NCBI GenBank assembly: GCA_018401965.1 | Contig: JAGYJU010000018.1 | Location: forward strand, 90,243 to 154,242 | Reading direction: 5' to 3' | Length of the DNA stretch: 64,000 bases | Source of the DNA: Roseicyclus sp. | Lineage (GTDB): Bacteria; Pseudomonadota; Alphaproteobacteria; Rhodobacterales; Rhodobacteraceae | Part shown: positions 17,552 to 25,667 of the stretch, piece after piece | Numbering within the stretch: the first letter of the stretch is position 1 | Layout: each line of letters opens with the position of its first letter | Notes under the pieces: model-generated | Told to the model about the DNA's origin: nothing | What the model saw: only the letters and a program-made list of their open reading frames with translations | Databases searched by the model: none | Translations under genes and position numbers: made by a program

Positions 17552-17968
17552 ATGAAACTAGAGTTCCACCACATCAACTATGTCGCTGAAGACGTTGATC
17601 GGCTGCATGACTTTTACACCAACATTCTTGGTCTAGCTGATATCCCGATCCAGTCATTCCCCCGCCCTGTGGCCACATCTAGCAGTGGCTACGATGGTAA
17701 GATCAGGTTTGCCACTGATGGTCAGATGCAGATGCACCTCGCCACGAGAGACCTAACAGTCGCCTTCAAGAACGGAGAGGTGATCAATCCAGTTGAACGT
17801 GGTCACATAGCCTTCAGGACGGATGACATTGAAGCCTTCAAGGCTCTACTAGATCAGCACTCTATCCCCTACTCCGACTACGGCAATGCCTTTGCCAAGG
17901 AGTGGCATCAGTTGTTCTTCCATGACCCAGAGGGTAACGTCATTGAAGTGCATCAGGCGGTGGGGTAA
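17552..17968 (+). CDS. VOC-superfamily (glyoxalase/bleomycin-resistance fold) protein
   Basis: A 138-aa single VOC module: MKLEFHHINYVAEDVDRLHDFYTNILGL, then a loop, MHLATRDLTVAF, GHIAFRTDDIEAFKALL and LFFHDPEGNVIEVHQ. His6 or His7, His in GHIAF and Glu in IEVHQ are plausible metal ligands. The substrate (methylglyoxal, fosfomycin, dioxygenase substrate or other) cannot be read from the sequence. It lies 74 bp after the polymerase-like gene on the same strand. Confidence 0.8.
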   Translation: MKLEFHHINYVAEDVDRLHDFYTNILGLADIPIQSFPRPVATSSSGYDGKIRFATDGQMQMHLATRDLTVAFKNGEVINPVERGHIAFRTDDIEAFKALLDQHSIPYSDYGNAFAKEWHQLFFHDPEGNVIEVHQAVG

Positions 17969-18098
17969 GTTGCGGCCATCAAAAAGTTGGTTGCTGCTAT
18001 TGTGATGCTTACATTTCAACCACTCAGAGTAACTATTGCCACAGACCCTGTCTGATGATTTCTCGGAAAACAGAATCGCAAGAGTAAGGGGCGAGGCC

Positions 18099-18854
18099 AT
18101 GGCTGGACTAAGGCTTATGGGTTTAGTTTGGAGCATGATAAAGGCTTCTGCCAAAACGCTCCTAGTGCTGGGATTGCTGGTGTCGTTGAGTATCAATATT
18201 TTGCTGTTTGCAAGCTCGGCCTTTGTAAGCGCAGCGTCATCTTTGCTGTCTACGACCCTTGGTGTGCGGACGGTATTTACCCGACAAGCTGATGAGCTAG
18301 CTGAGTTGACTGTCGATATCGACCAAGAGCGCCGCATCAATCGTCAACTTCGTTCCGAAGCCACAGAGGTCAGAGACGCTGCCGATGATATTCTAAGACG
18401 AGTTGCGAGGCGAACTGGGGTCAGTGCATCGCGTGATGTGGCCTCCATGCCAGCAGAGGCTGTCCCATATATTGGTGCGGCTGTAATCGTTGGCGTAACG
18501 GCATTAGAAATCCGCGATATGTGTGCAAACCTCCAAGACTTAGCGGAGTTGAAGCAACTCATTGATCCTAGCGCAGCACCCTCTCCAGACACTCAGACTG
18601 TCTGTGCAATAGAGGTTCCAACAAATCGAGAAGTAGTGGAAGCATTAAGAAGCGCACCCGAACAAGCGTGGACTGCAGCCATAGACGCAATGCCAAGCAT
18701 CAGTGATTTGCGGGAAATAGAAATATCAAACATTGATTGGCAGGAAATAGCATCAGCAGGCTGGAGCGGCGCTACCAACGCAACAAATGAACTTAGCGGC
18801 GCAGCCACTGATGCTGCACGTTGGGTTCAACGTTGGTGGATTGATGAACGATAA
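18099..18854 (+). CDS. Hypothetical membrane-anchored coiled-coil protein
   Basis: A 251-aa protein from ATG 18099 (GGGGCGAGG just upstream; a TTG at 18036 is a longer alternative). One strong hydrophobic segment (TLLVLGLLVSLSINILLFA, residues ~19-38) is followed by a coiled coil (ELAELTVDIDQERRINRQL, ~75-105). A second weakly hydrophobic stretch (VPYIGAAVIVGVTALEI) and two cysteines (MCANLQD, TVCAIEV) come next. The C-terminus is Trp/Ala-rich. No catalytic motif. The topology suggests a small C-terminal domain outside or on the membrane, with unknown role. Confidence 0.5.
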   Translation: MAGLRLMGLVWSMIKASAKTLLVLGLLVSLSINILLFASSAFVSAASSLLSTTLGVRTVFTRQADELAELTVDIDQERRINRQLRSEATEVRDAADDILRRVARRTGVSASRDVASMPAEAVPYIGAAVIVGVTALEIRDMCANLQDLAELKQLIDPSAAPSPDTQTVCAIEVPTNREVVEALRSAPEQAWTAAIDAMPSISDLREIEISNIDWQEIASAGWSGATNATNELSGAATDAARWVQRWWIDER

Positions 18855-18855
18855 A

Positions 18856-19017
18856 TTAATGCCATCGACACACTTGTCTCTTGAGACTTACCACAGCGGA
18901 AAAGTCAGCACCATGCAGCAAACTATCAAGATCAGACAGCATCATGCAGTTATCAGGGCTGTCATCACACATCAGGCAGGCATCTAGGGCTTCTAGGTCG
19001 ATTTCATGTGCGGTCAT
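18856..19017 (-). CDS. Tiny frame, possible UPF0149-like remnant
   Basis: A 53-codon frame from ATG 19017 to TAA at 18856-18858, reading MTAHEIDLEALDACLMCDDS then CMMLSDLDSLLHG. The 'LSDLDxLLHG' piece resembles the start of UPF0149/YecA proteins ('LSDLDGFLTG'), after which the similarity stops, so this may be a truncated gene rather than a functional small protein. It shares 'DLxA..ACLxCDD' with the fragment at 11442-11615. Confidence 0.35.
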   Translation of the reverse strand: MTAHEIDLEALDACLMCDDSPDNCMMLSDLDSLLHGADFSAVVSLKRQVCRWH

Positions 19018-19074
19018 GAAGTGTACCGGCTCCAAGCAGTGTATATCCAGCGCAGATCGTCAAACTTACCAACT

Positions 19075-19605
19075 TTAACCTTGCTGTGTCACGATATAAT
19101 TCATGAAATATGAAAAGTTATTTTCAATGGTTGCTCGATCTTCAATACGATTACATAAAAAAACAGATGGGCCGTCAGACGCATAAATGACTAATTCACC
19201 AGCCACCTGCACGAAGGAAACTGTCGAAATAAGATGATTCATTTCTGTCACACCAACAACAATCTGGTATTCCCGCGACTCTTCTTCATGAATCAAATCA
19301 GTTGCAACAAACTGTGCCCACCAAGATGGCTCGCCCTGCTCAAAGTCGTAGAATGACAACATGGCTTTATATTCAACTGGCCTCAAACCATTAAATTCCA
19401 TATAACGGATGGTTCCAACATACGGGTCATCAAATACCGAAAAGAACAATGTCCCAAGATTGGTAAAATGGCCATTGTTCTCTGGCTGGCACTCAAACAT
19501 CTGGCTGGGGAACTGTGTGCGCACTTGTCCATGAGCAGCGCTGCCATCCACAAAAATTGCTCCAACAATCAATGTGGGCACTCTCCAAAATCTCTTTAAA
19601 TTCAT
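19075..19605 (-). CDS. Secreted protein of unknown function
   Basis: A 176-aa protein from ATG 19605. Its N-terminus MNLKRFWRVPTLIVGAIFV followed by GSAAHGQ is a good signal peptide with cleavage near residue 26. The mature part has two cysteines (MFECQPEN and VFLCNRIED) that could form a disulfide, and beta-rich sequence (GTIRYMEFNGLRPVEYKAML, REYQIVVGVTEMNHLI). No family recognised. A longer frame to 19710 exists but overlaps the integrase remnant and lacks the signal-peptide start. Confidence 0.55.
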   Translation of the reverse strand: MNLKRFWRVPTLIVGAIFVDGSAAHGQVRTQFPSQMFECQPENNGHFTNLGTLFFSVFDDPYVGTIRYMEFNGLRPVEYKAMLSFYDFEQGEPSWWAQFVATDLIHEEESREYQIVVGVTEMNHLISTVSFVQVAGELVIYASDGPSVFLCNRIEDRATIENNFSYFMNYIVTQQG

Positions 19606-19612
19606 ATCTGGC

Positions 19613-19798
19613 CTACCTTTCTTTATACAATGAAAGCTCATGTTTCCAATCCAACCACTCGACAGCCCGCTGAAGCACCTCGTAAGGCACATCGCCAGAG
19701 TAGACGCCATACGACATCGTTTTCAAGTCGTGACCGAGTAGACGGGCGACATGGTTCTCTAGCACTTCAGCGGCCTCAGGCTGGACCTTGCGGCAAGG
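19613..19798 (-). pseudogene. C-terminal remnant of a tyrosine integrase (copy 1)
   Basis: A minus-strand frame between two stops reads EAAEVLENHVARLLGHDLKT, then MSYGVYSGDVPYEVLQRAVE and WLDW. This is the C-terminal part of a phage-type integrase: the 'LLGH' box of the catalytic His and a putative catalytic Tyr in GVYSG. The N-terminal Arg region is missing and the frame is closed upstream by TAG at 19799. Confidence 0.65.
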
Positions 19799-19980
19799 CT
19801 AGAAACGCATCGCTCACCACAGCCCCTGAGAGTGCCACTGACGGCCAAGTTCGAGTATCCGCAGGAGAGCGCAGTAATAGCCCTATATTGCCACTCAGCG
19901 GCCTTTCTAGAGGCTGGTTCGACCTACATGCCAACGACAAGGGGGGAAGTGCCAAGCCTCATAGGTGGTATCGACAGGGT

Positions 19981-20124
19981 TCACCACATTAGCACTTCTA
20001 TCGCACCCCTAAGGGTCTCTAGGTCAGCCCCACCTGAGTATGTCCCAAACGACATGGTAGGGAACTCATGGCCTAGGACCCTTGCAGCGATAACCTCAGG
20101 GACACCTTCGAAGCCAAACCAGCG
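19981..20124 (-). pseudogene. C-terminal remnant of a tyrosine integrase (copy 2)
   Basis: A second minus-strand stretch ends at TGA 19981-19983 and reads RWFGFEGVPEVIAARVLGHE, then FPTMSFGTYSGGADLETLRG and AIEVLMW. It has the same box order as copy 1 (VxARxLGH, TMSxGxYSG) with different residues, so it derives from a related but distinct integrase. Sequence further upstream loses the frame. Confidence 0.65.
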
Positions 20125-20237
20125 ACAACAGCATGGAGGACACAACCGCTTAGCCATTCCGATCGCAGTGGTCAGAACCGTCCAGCTTGGTTGTCGACAC
20201 AGGAAAAGGAGGTTGACGCTCTACAGGAGGCCGACCA

Positions 20238-20921
20238 TCATTCCGCCAACTGCTCCAGAACCCAAAAATATAACTCGTTGTAGGCTTGTCTGAACTCATC
20301 CGGAAGACCAAAGTCGTTGACAAGAAGGTTTCTGGTCGACGCCATAAACTCTTGGTAAACCTCAATCTGACTCCCAAGCCTAGACGTTTCTGCTGCGGCC
20401 TCGAGTGCTACCTCAAGTAGCTCGTCCAATCTAGCTAGCTCCGATACCTTTTCAGCTAGATTCTCATTGGAGCGTGAGAGCCCACTTTGTAGAGTGCGAA
20501 CTTGCTCTCTTAGCCGGGCGATTTCGGCTCTATTCTCCGATATGACAACCTCGAATGCTGGGCTAGCTTCAAGCAGCGCCTCATTGAATTGGCTCGAAAA
20601 ATCAACGCAGCTTGCAGAGACTGGGGTTCCCTCCAATAGCCCTTGCGCCGTTCCGCCTACGCTGTCGGACGAAAGGAACAGCATGGTGGACGAGGTTAGG
20701 TCATGGAGGCGCATGCGTGCGTCAAGTTCCGAAAACTCCACAGCGATCCCGTCGACGGTAACGACTGTGGCCGAGACCCCATCGGTTTGGATAGAGTAAT
20801 AGATTATAGGGAATATCTCTCCTTCGTTAGTTTGACAAAAGGCCGCTTCAACAGGGGCCGAATAGGCGGGGTAAGAGACAAGCAGGAGTGCGGATAGGAC
20901 GAGTTTTTTCAAGAACGGCAT
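20238..20921 (-). CDS. Secreted coiled-coil protein of unknown function
   Basis: A 227-aa protein from ATG 20921 with a clear signal peptide (MPFLKKLVLSALLLVSYPAYS, cleavage near residue 21). The first mature ~100 residues are beta-type with two cysteines (AAFCQTNEGE, SASCVDFSS). A coiled coil follows at residues ~125-190 (AEIARLREQVRTLQSGLSRS onward). The C-terminus is helical (FRQAYNELYFWVLEQL). I recognise no family. An in-frame extension upstream of 20921 is not supported by the signal-peptide position. Confidence 0.55.
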   Translation of the reverse strand: MPFLKKLVLSALLLVSYPAYSAPVEAAFCQTNEGEIFPIIYYSIQTDGVSATVVTVDGIAVEFSELDARMRLHDLTSSTMLFLSSDSVGGTAQGLLEGTPVSASCVDFSSQFNEALLEASPAFEVVISENRAEIARLREQVRTLQSGLSRSNENLAEKVSELARLDELLEVALEAAAETSRLGSQIEVYQEFMASTRNLLVNDFGLPDEFRQAYNELYFWVLEQLAE

Positions 20922-20986
20922 GGGTTTGGTTTTTGCCAAGATGATCTCCAGAGGCTTGTCTGGGTTTGGTTGGAAAGTCGAAGAGC

Positions 20987-21262
20987 TTAATCCGACATTC
21001 CCCAAGTGGCCTGCCGTCTGATGTTAAGATCGCCTGAATCTGCCCGCTGGACAAGCGTTTTTTGTCGCGAGCGGCATCTGCGGTCAGCAAGCAGCGTCGG
21101 ATCGCGTTCCGTCAACAGCCGAGGACCACCACCTTCGCGGCGCACCCTGCCGTTCGGTGGCGACGACTTGTCGAGACCCTTTAGTCTGCGTCCGATCGTT
21201 GAGCGTGCAAGCCCCGTGATCGCCGAGACCGCAGAAAGCACCGCCCAAACAGGTCTTCCTTC
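20987..21262 (-). pseudogene. ISAzo13-type transposase remnant
   Basis: The minus strand reads GRPVWAVLSAVSAITGLARS then TIGRRLKGLD and PPNGRVRREGGGPRLLTERD, matching the N-terminal helix-turn-helix and 'GRVRRxGGG' box of ISAzo13-family transposases. After PTLLAD the family sequence is lost, and no DDE domain follows on either side. A decayed fragment. Confidence 0.55.
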
Positions 21263-21549
21263 CTGATGCCTAAGACTGGGTTCTCGTAATCATCCATGAT
21301 GTGGGAGAAGATCGGTGTGATCAGATGCCCTGACGCGCCGTTCTCAGTCAGCCTGAGCCATTCCTTGGGCCTGAGCGACACCGCATCCAAAGAGAAGTCG
21401 GTACACAAAACACACCTGATTCGGTACACAAACGGCTCGCCGCAGCAGGTTAAATTATTGTTAATATTATATTTTTAATTTCTACAGAGTAAGCCTACGC
21501 CGAGGGCCGTCTGGCGGGATGATTTGGCGACGGTTTATCGAGTGTCCTT

Positions 21550-21945
21550 ATGGACGCACACGAGAACACCCCCCGCATTGAAGTATTGTCGGTCACTGAC
21601 ACGGGCCGTCGACGTCGTTGGACGGATGACGAGAAGGTCAGGATCGTTGAGGTAAGCCATCGAGATGGCGAGACGGTGGCGGAGGTTGCCCGTCGGCATG
21701 AGATTTCGCGGTCCCAGCTTTACGATTGGCGTTATCGGTACAAGCACGGGCTGCTTGGGGGCTATGGCCCGGAGTTTTTGCGCGTTCTTCCCGTTGAGGG
21801 CGGTTCGGGTGCAAATGATGGGCCGCGGTCACCATCGCCTGGCATGACGATCGACCTCGGTGAGCGGTGCCGCGTAACGGTCCCCGCAGATTTTGACATG
21901 GACGCTGTGGCGCGTTTGCTCGATCGCCTGAAGGTGATGCAATGA
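21550..21945 (+). CDS. tnpA: IS66-family TnpA (helix-turn-helix protein)
   Basis: A 131-aa protein with an N-terminal helix-turn-helix (RRRWTDDEKVRIVEVSHRDG then VAEVARRHEISRSQLYDWR, residues ~18-57). An acidic C-terminus ends DMDAVARLLDRLKVMQ, usual for IS66 TnpA. It is thought to bind the IS ends. Its stop overlaps the tnpB start (ATGA at 21942-21945). Confidence 0.92.
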   Translation: MDAHENTPRIEVLSVTDTGRRRRWTDDEKVRIVEVSHRDGETVAEVARRHEISRSQLYDWRYRYKHGLLGGYGPEFLRVLPVEGGSGANDGPRSPSPGMTIDLGERCRVTVPADFDMDAVARLLDRLKVMQ

Positions 21946-22292
21946 TCGCATTCTCTTCTGGCACGAAGGTGTGGATCGCAGGCGGCGTAACGGACATGCG
22001 CTGCGGGATGAACAGTCTGGCGTTGAAGGTTCAGCAGGGCCTCGGGCGCGATCCGCATGCTGGCGAGATCTTCTGCTTCCGCGGTCGCCGGGGCGATCTC
22101 GTAAAACTTCTTTGGCATGACGGGGTGGGCATGTCGCTCTACGCCAAGAGGCTCGAGGCTGGGAAGTTCATCTGGCCGGCGGGCTGCTCTGGGGATGCCG
22201 TTCAGGTCTCTGCGGCACAGCTTGGCTATCTTCTGGAGGGGATCGACTGGCGCAACCCGCGCTGGACGCAACGTCCTGCGAAGGTTGGATAA
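21942..22292 (+). CDS. tnpB: IS66-family TnpB
   Basis: A 116-aa protein with the family signature: VWIAGGVTDMRCGMNSLALK near the N-terminus, then GEIFCFRGRRGDLVKLLWHD and GMSLYAKRLEAGKFIWP. TnpB is required for IS66 transposition but its biochemical role is unsettled. It overlaps tnpA by 4 bases and is followed by tnpC after 60 bp. Confidence 0.95.
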   Translation: MIAFSSGTKVWIAGGVTDMRCGMNSLALKVQQGLGRDPHAGEIFCFRGRRGDLVKLLWHDGVGMSLYAKRLEAGKFIWPAGCSGDAVQVSAAQLGYLLEGIDWRNPRWTQRPAKVG

Positions 22293-22352
22293 ATCAGCGG
22301 GAAAGCCCTTGTTTTACTGGTCCTTGGCGGGCGGACATGGTAGACGTTCACC

Positions 22353-23978
22353 ATGTCAGACGCCCGCTCCGAACTCGAAGAATTGCGCGCCGCGCTCGCG
22401 GCTGCGGAGCAGCGTGCCGAGGCGGCCGAAGCCGATCTTGCGCGGGTGCGCGCGGCGGTCTCGACATCCGAGGCGATGATTGCCGGCCTCAAGCTCGAGA
22501 TCGCTATCCTCAAGCGCGACAAGTATGGCCGCAGTGCGGAGCGCAGCGCCAAGTTGCTCGACCAACTGGAACTGCAGCTTGGAGACCTCATAGAGGATGC
22601 CGCTGAGGACCGGGTGCAGGCCGAGCGGAAGACGACCAAGGTCGGTGCCTTCGAGCGGCGCAAGCCGGTGAAGAAAGCCTTCCCTGACCATCTGCCGCGT
22701 GAGCGCGTGGTGGTCGAGGCCCCCAGCACCTGTTCCTGTTGCGGGTCCGATCGCATCGTGAAGATGGGCGAGGACATTACCGAAACGCTCGAAGTGGTGC
22801 CGCGCCAGTGGAAGGTCATCCAGACGGTCCGCGAGAAGTTCACATGCCGGGCCTGCGAAAAGATCACCCAGCCACCGGCACCCTTCCATCCAATCCCGCG
22901 GGGATGGGCGGGACCGAGCCTGCTGGCGATGATCGTCTTCGAAAAGTACGGCCAGCATCAGCCCCTCAACCGTCAGGCCGAACGCTACGCCCGTGAAGGC
23001 GTGGACCTCAGCCTCTCCACGCTCGCCGACCAGGTCGGCGCGGTGGCCGAGTTGCTGAAGCCGCTGAACGCGCTGATCGAAGCCCATGTCTTCACCGCGG
23101 CCCGGCTGCATGGTGACGACACCACGGTTCCGCTCTTGGCCCGCGGCGGCACGAAAACCGCCCGGCTCTGGACATATGTGCGCGATGATCGCCCCTTCGA
23201 CGGGACCGCGCCGCCCGCAGTCGTGTTCCGCTTCTCCCCCGATCGCGCCGGGGAACACCCGACGAAACATCTGGCGGGCTGGCAGGGCATCCTGCAAGCC
23301 GACGCCTATGCCGGGTACAACCAACTCTACGATGCCGCCCGACAACCCGGCCCGGTGGCATCGGCGCTGTGTTGGTCGCACGCACGGCGCAAGTTCTTCG
23401 AGCTTGCTGATGTGCAGACCAACATCCGCAAGGGCAAGTCGCCCAAGGCGATCTCACCCATCGCCGTGGAGGCGGTAAAGCGCATCGACGCTCTGTTCGA
23501 GATCGAGCGCATGGTCAACGGGCAGAGCCCGGAGGCGCGGCTGGAGATGCGGCAACGCCAATCGGCCCCGCTGGTCGCGGACCTCGAGCAATGGCTTCGC
23601 GGCGAGCGCGCGCTCCTGTCGAAGCACGCCAAGGTGGCGAAAGCCATCGACTACCTGCTGTCGTCCAACCACTGGCCGGGCTTCACGCGGTTCCTCGAGG
23701 ATGGGCGGGTCTGCCTCTCAAACAACGCCGCCGAGCGTTCCTTGCGCGGTGTAGCTCTCGGACGGAAATCCTGGCTCTTCGCCGGATCAGAGCGTGGCGG
23801 CCAACGCGCGGCGGCGATCTACACCTTGATCGGCACCGCAAAGCTCAACGACATCGACCCCCAGGCTTGGCTCGCCGACGTCATCGCCCGCATCTCCGAC
23901 ATGCCGGTCTCATGCCTGCCTGAGTTGTTGCCATGGAACTGGCAAAAGCAGATGCCCCGATCGGCCGAGGCTGCATGA
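22353..23978 (+). CDS. tnpC: IS66-family transposase TnpC
   Basis: A 541-aa transposase. In order: N-terminal leucine-zipper coiled coil (residues ~1-75), zinc-binding region with CSCCG (~125) and CRACEK (~165), and the DDE core with LHGDDTTVPLL (~253), LQADAYAGYNQLYD (~311) and the Glu in LSNNAAERSLRGVALGRKSW (~455). The C-terminal IS66 tail ends LPELLPWNWQ. Full length and uninterrupted. Confidence 0.96.
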   Translation: MSDARSELEELRAALAAAEQRAEAAEADLARVRAAVSTSEAMIAGLKLEIAILKRDKYGRSAERSAKLLDQLELQLGDLIEDAAEDRVQAERKTTKVGAFERRKPVKKAFPDHLPRERVVVEAPSTCSCCGSDRIVKMGEDITETLEVVPRQWKVIQTVREKFTCRACEKITQPPAPFHPIPRGWAGPSLLAMIVFEKYGQHQPLNRQAERYAREGVDLSLSTLADQVGAVAELLKPLNALIEAHVFTAARLHGDDTTVPLLARGGTKTARLWTYVRDDRPFDGTAPPAVVFRFSPDRAGEHPTKHLAGWQGILQADAYAGYNQLYDAARQPGPVASALCWSHARRKFFELADVQTNIRKGKSPKAISPIAVEAVKRIDALFEIERMVNGQSPEARLEMRQRQSAPLVADLEQWLRGERALLSKHAKVAKAIDYLLSSNHWPGFTRFLEDGRVCLSNNAAERSLRGVALGRKSWLFAGSERGGQRAAAIYTLIGTAKLNDIDPQAWLADVIARISDMPVSCLPELLPWNWQKQMPRSAEAA

Positions 23979-24277
23979 TGGCCCGGGTTACCCATGTCCA
24001 CACCATCGATGAGGTCGCAAGGAGGATCGGCGAGAACCTCGAACTCATCGAGATTGTCAGCGCCAATCCCGACAACATCGATTATGGCGAAATGATCTGG
24101 GTAGACGACGGTACCGATGAGGGGATCAAGACCTTCACAGACCGTGGCATCGAATGCCTCCAAGAACTTCTGGCGGACATACGGACATGGGAAGGCGGCA
24201 TCCGTGAGTTCCTGCACGACGAACAGTGCGATCCCAAAGTCATCGAGAGCATCATGGCTAACGAGAAGAGATGGTGA
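23975..24277 (+). CDS. Accessory small protein carried by the IS66 element
   Basis: A 100-aa acidic protein (MMARVTHVHTIDEVARRIGE, then LELIEIVSANPDNIDYGEMI, then FTDRGIECLQELLADIRTW). It overlaps the tnpC stop by 4 bases and lies inside the terminal repeats, so it travels with the element. I recall close relatives downstream of tnpC in other Rhodobacterales and Rhizobiales IS66 copies. Its function is unknown. Confidence 0.75.
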   Translation: MMARVTHVHTIDEVARRIGENLELIEIVSANPDNIDYGEMIWVDDGTDEGIKTFTDRGIECLQELLADIRTWEGGIREFLHDEQCDPKVIESIMANEKRW

Positions 24278-24311
24278 AGCAAGACGGCCGCCGGCGGATG
24301 CTTACTCTACA

Positions 24312-24332
24312 GATCCCTACCGCCGGAGCCAA
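24312..24332. repeat. attR: 21-bp direct repeat
   Basis: Identical to 10302-10322 at the tRNA-Asn 3' end. It is followed directly by a terminator hairpin that would have belonged to tRNA-Asn before integration. Its first two bases are shared with the IS66 target duplication. Confidence 0.9.
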
Positions 24333-24336
24333 GACA

Positions 24337-24368
24337 AGCCCTCTAGGGTATGGCCTTAGAGGGCTTTT
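24337..24368 (+). terminator. Displaced original tRNA-Asn terminator
   Basis: AGCCCTCTA at 24337-24345 pairs with TAGAGGGCT at 24357-24365, then TTTT. It stands five bases after attR, the place where it would follow the uninterrupted tRNA-Asn gene. Confidence 0.8.
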
Positions 24369-24506
24369 CCATGTCACCAGACATGCGCCGTGGTTTTTCC
24401 GTCGCCTCGATCGGGCCCGGTCCGACTTGCCCTGCCCCACAATCCAAAAGCCGCTGTTGCGCGGCTATCGATCGAGCTTGCACAACACGCCATTGGATCC
24501 GACCGG

Positions 24507-25667
24507 TCAATTCGCACAAAGGTGACGCGCGGCGCGACCGTAGGGCCCACCAAAGCAGGCAAAACCGCGCGAGGGGTCGGATGCCAGCTGGGAAAATTGC
24601 ACGCCAAGTTCCCCATCCGTGCGCCGTGAAAGCTCGGACAGATGCGCAAGCGTCGCCCTCACCCGTTCCGGATCCATTGGCCGCGGTGCGACATGGACCC
24701 CCAACAGGGGCACGACCTCGAGAGCGGTCAAGCGCACACCGGCCCGCGTGACGCGGAAATAGGCCTTGCCGAATACGCCGTAGTCCAGACCAACGGGAAG
24801 GTGATCGCGAGCGGCTCCTCCGACAAACAGGAGATTGCCCAGGGAATGAAAGACCGCCTGCCCACGCGCAGGATCCGCCATCACGCCGCGCACGACATGC
24901 GGGTGGTGCCCGAGCAGCAGATTGACGCGCCCTTCGTCGAGGGCCCTTTGCACAAGCCGCAGCTCGGCATCAGTGACCGTATTGACGTTTTCCTGCCCAA
25001 GATGAAGGGACAGAATGCGCAGGTCGGCAGCGCTGGATGCCAAACCGTCCAGCACGCTTTCCAGGTGCCCTGCCCTGTTGAACATGGACATTCCGATTGC
25101 ACCCGGTGCAGGCGCAAATCTTGGATCACCGATGCCGATCGCCGAAAAGGCGACGCGCACACCGTTGACAACCTCGACCTGGGGGGCCGTTGCCTCTCCC
25201 AGGGCACCAATGCCCGCGAAAAGCAACGGAGAGCTGTCTTCGGCAGCCGATTGGAAATACCGCAAAGTGGCTTCCATACCCGATCGCCCATGATCATAGG
25301 CATGGTTATTTGCCAGGGAAAACGCGTTCACGCCAAGATCGATCAAGTGATCAAACTGGTCCGGGTGACTTCTGAACACGAATTCCTTGTCTTGGATCTC
25401 GTGGTCCCTCGATGACACGACGGCCTCGACATTGACGAAATTGATGTCGCCCGTGAACTCGGACCGCAGATAAGCGGTCGTCGCCTCGAGAGGAATGACC
25501 GTGGATCTCAGAACGGTGTCGGGAGAGGGCGACACAAGGCTATGCGCAAAATTCACATCGCCACCAAAGGTGACAACGAGCTCTGCCCCGCCGGGTCCGA
25601 TTTGTTCGCTTGGCACACAAGACGCCAGAAGGTGCAGCACGAGAAGCGACCGAAATAACCTCACCAT
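24507..25667 (-). CDS. CapA-family (PGA_cap) metallophosphatase-like lipoprotein
   Basis: A 386-aa protein from ATG 25667 (another ATG at 25679). A short leader ends in a lipobox (LLASC), so it is probably anchored in the envelope. The PGA_cap domain follows: VTFGGDVNFAHS (metal Asp), DINFVNVEAVVSS, NAFSLANNHAYDHG, ILSLHLGQENV and LLLGHHPHVVRGV, then HSLGNLLF. These are the metal-site motifs of the CapA/calcineurin-like group, whose members act on polyglutamate capsules or other envelope polymers; the substrate here is unknown. It is the first gene after the island on the chromosome side. Confidence 0.88.
   Translation of the reverse strand: MVRLFRSLLVLHLLASCVPSEQIGPGGAELVVTFGGDVNFAHSLVSPSPDTVLRSTVIPLEATTAYLRSEFTGDINFVNVEAVVSSRDHEIQDKEFVFRSHPDQFDHLIDLGVNAFSLANNHAYDHGRSGMEATLRYFQSAAEDSSPLLFAGIGALGEATAPQVEVVNGVRVAFSAIGIGDPRFAPAPGAIGMSMFNRAGHLESVLDGLASSAADLRILSLHLGQENVNTVTDAELRLVQRALDEGRVNLLLGHHPHVVRGVMADPARGQAVFHSLGNLLFVGGAARDHLPVGLDYGVFGKAYFRVTRAGVRLTALEVVPLLGVHVAPRPMDPERVRATLAHLSELSRRTDGELGVQFSQLASDPSRGFACFGGPYGRAARHLCAN

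Larger units (their letters stand above)
21489..24305 (+). mobile_element. Intact IS66-family insertion sequence with 8-bp target duplication
   Basis: Ends are imperfect inverted repeats starting GTAAGC at 21489 and finishing GCTTAC at 24305, with matching inner blocks (CGCCG, GGCCGTCT). The flanks 21481-21488 and 24306-24313 are both TCTACAGA, an exact 8-bp duplication as expected for IS66. The element (2817 bp) holds tnpA, tnpB, tnpC and a fourth small gene, all open. The right duplication overlaps the first two bases of attR. Confidence 0.95.
10302..24332. mobile_element. 14-kb genomic island integrated in tRNA-Asn
   Basis: Bounded by the 21-bp repeats at 10302 and 24312. Inside, base composition is visibly AT-richer than outside except within the inserted IS elements. 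Contents: a candidate RNA, a lipoprotein, an IS3-family element, transposase and recombinase remnants, a serine recombinase, a family A polymerase-like protein, a VOC protein, membrane and secreted proteins, two eroded integrase C-termini, an ISAzo13-like remnant and an intact IS66-family element. No intact tyrosine integrase remains, so the island is probably immobilised. Confidence 0.88.

Noticed and set aside
24642..25415. 257-codon plus-strand frame
   Set aside because: Antisense to the CapA-like gene, which has clear metal-site motifs.
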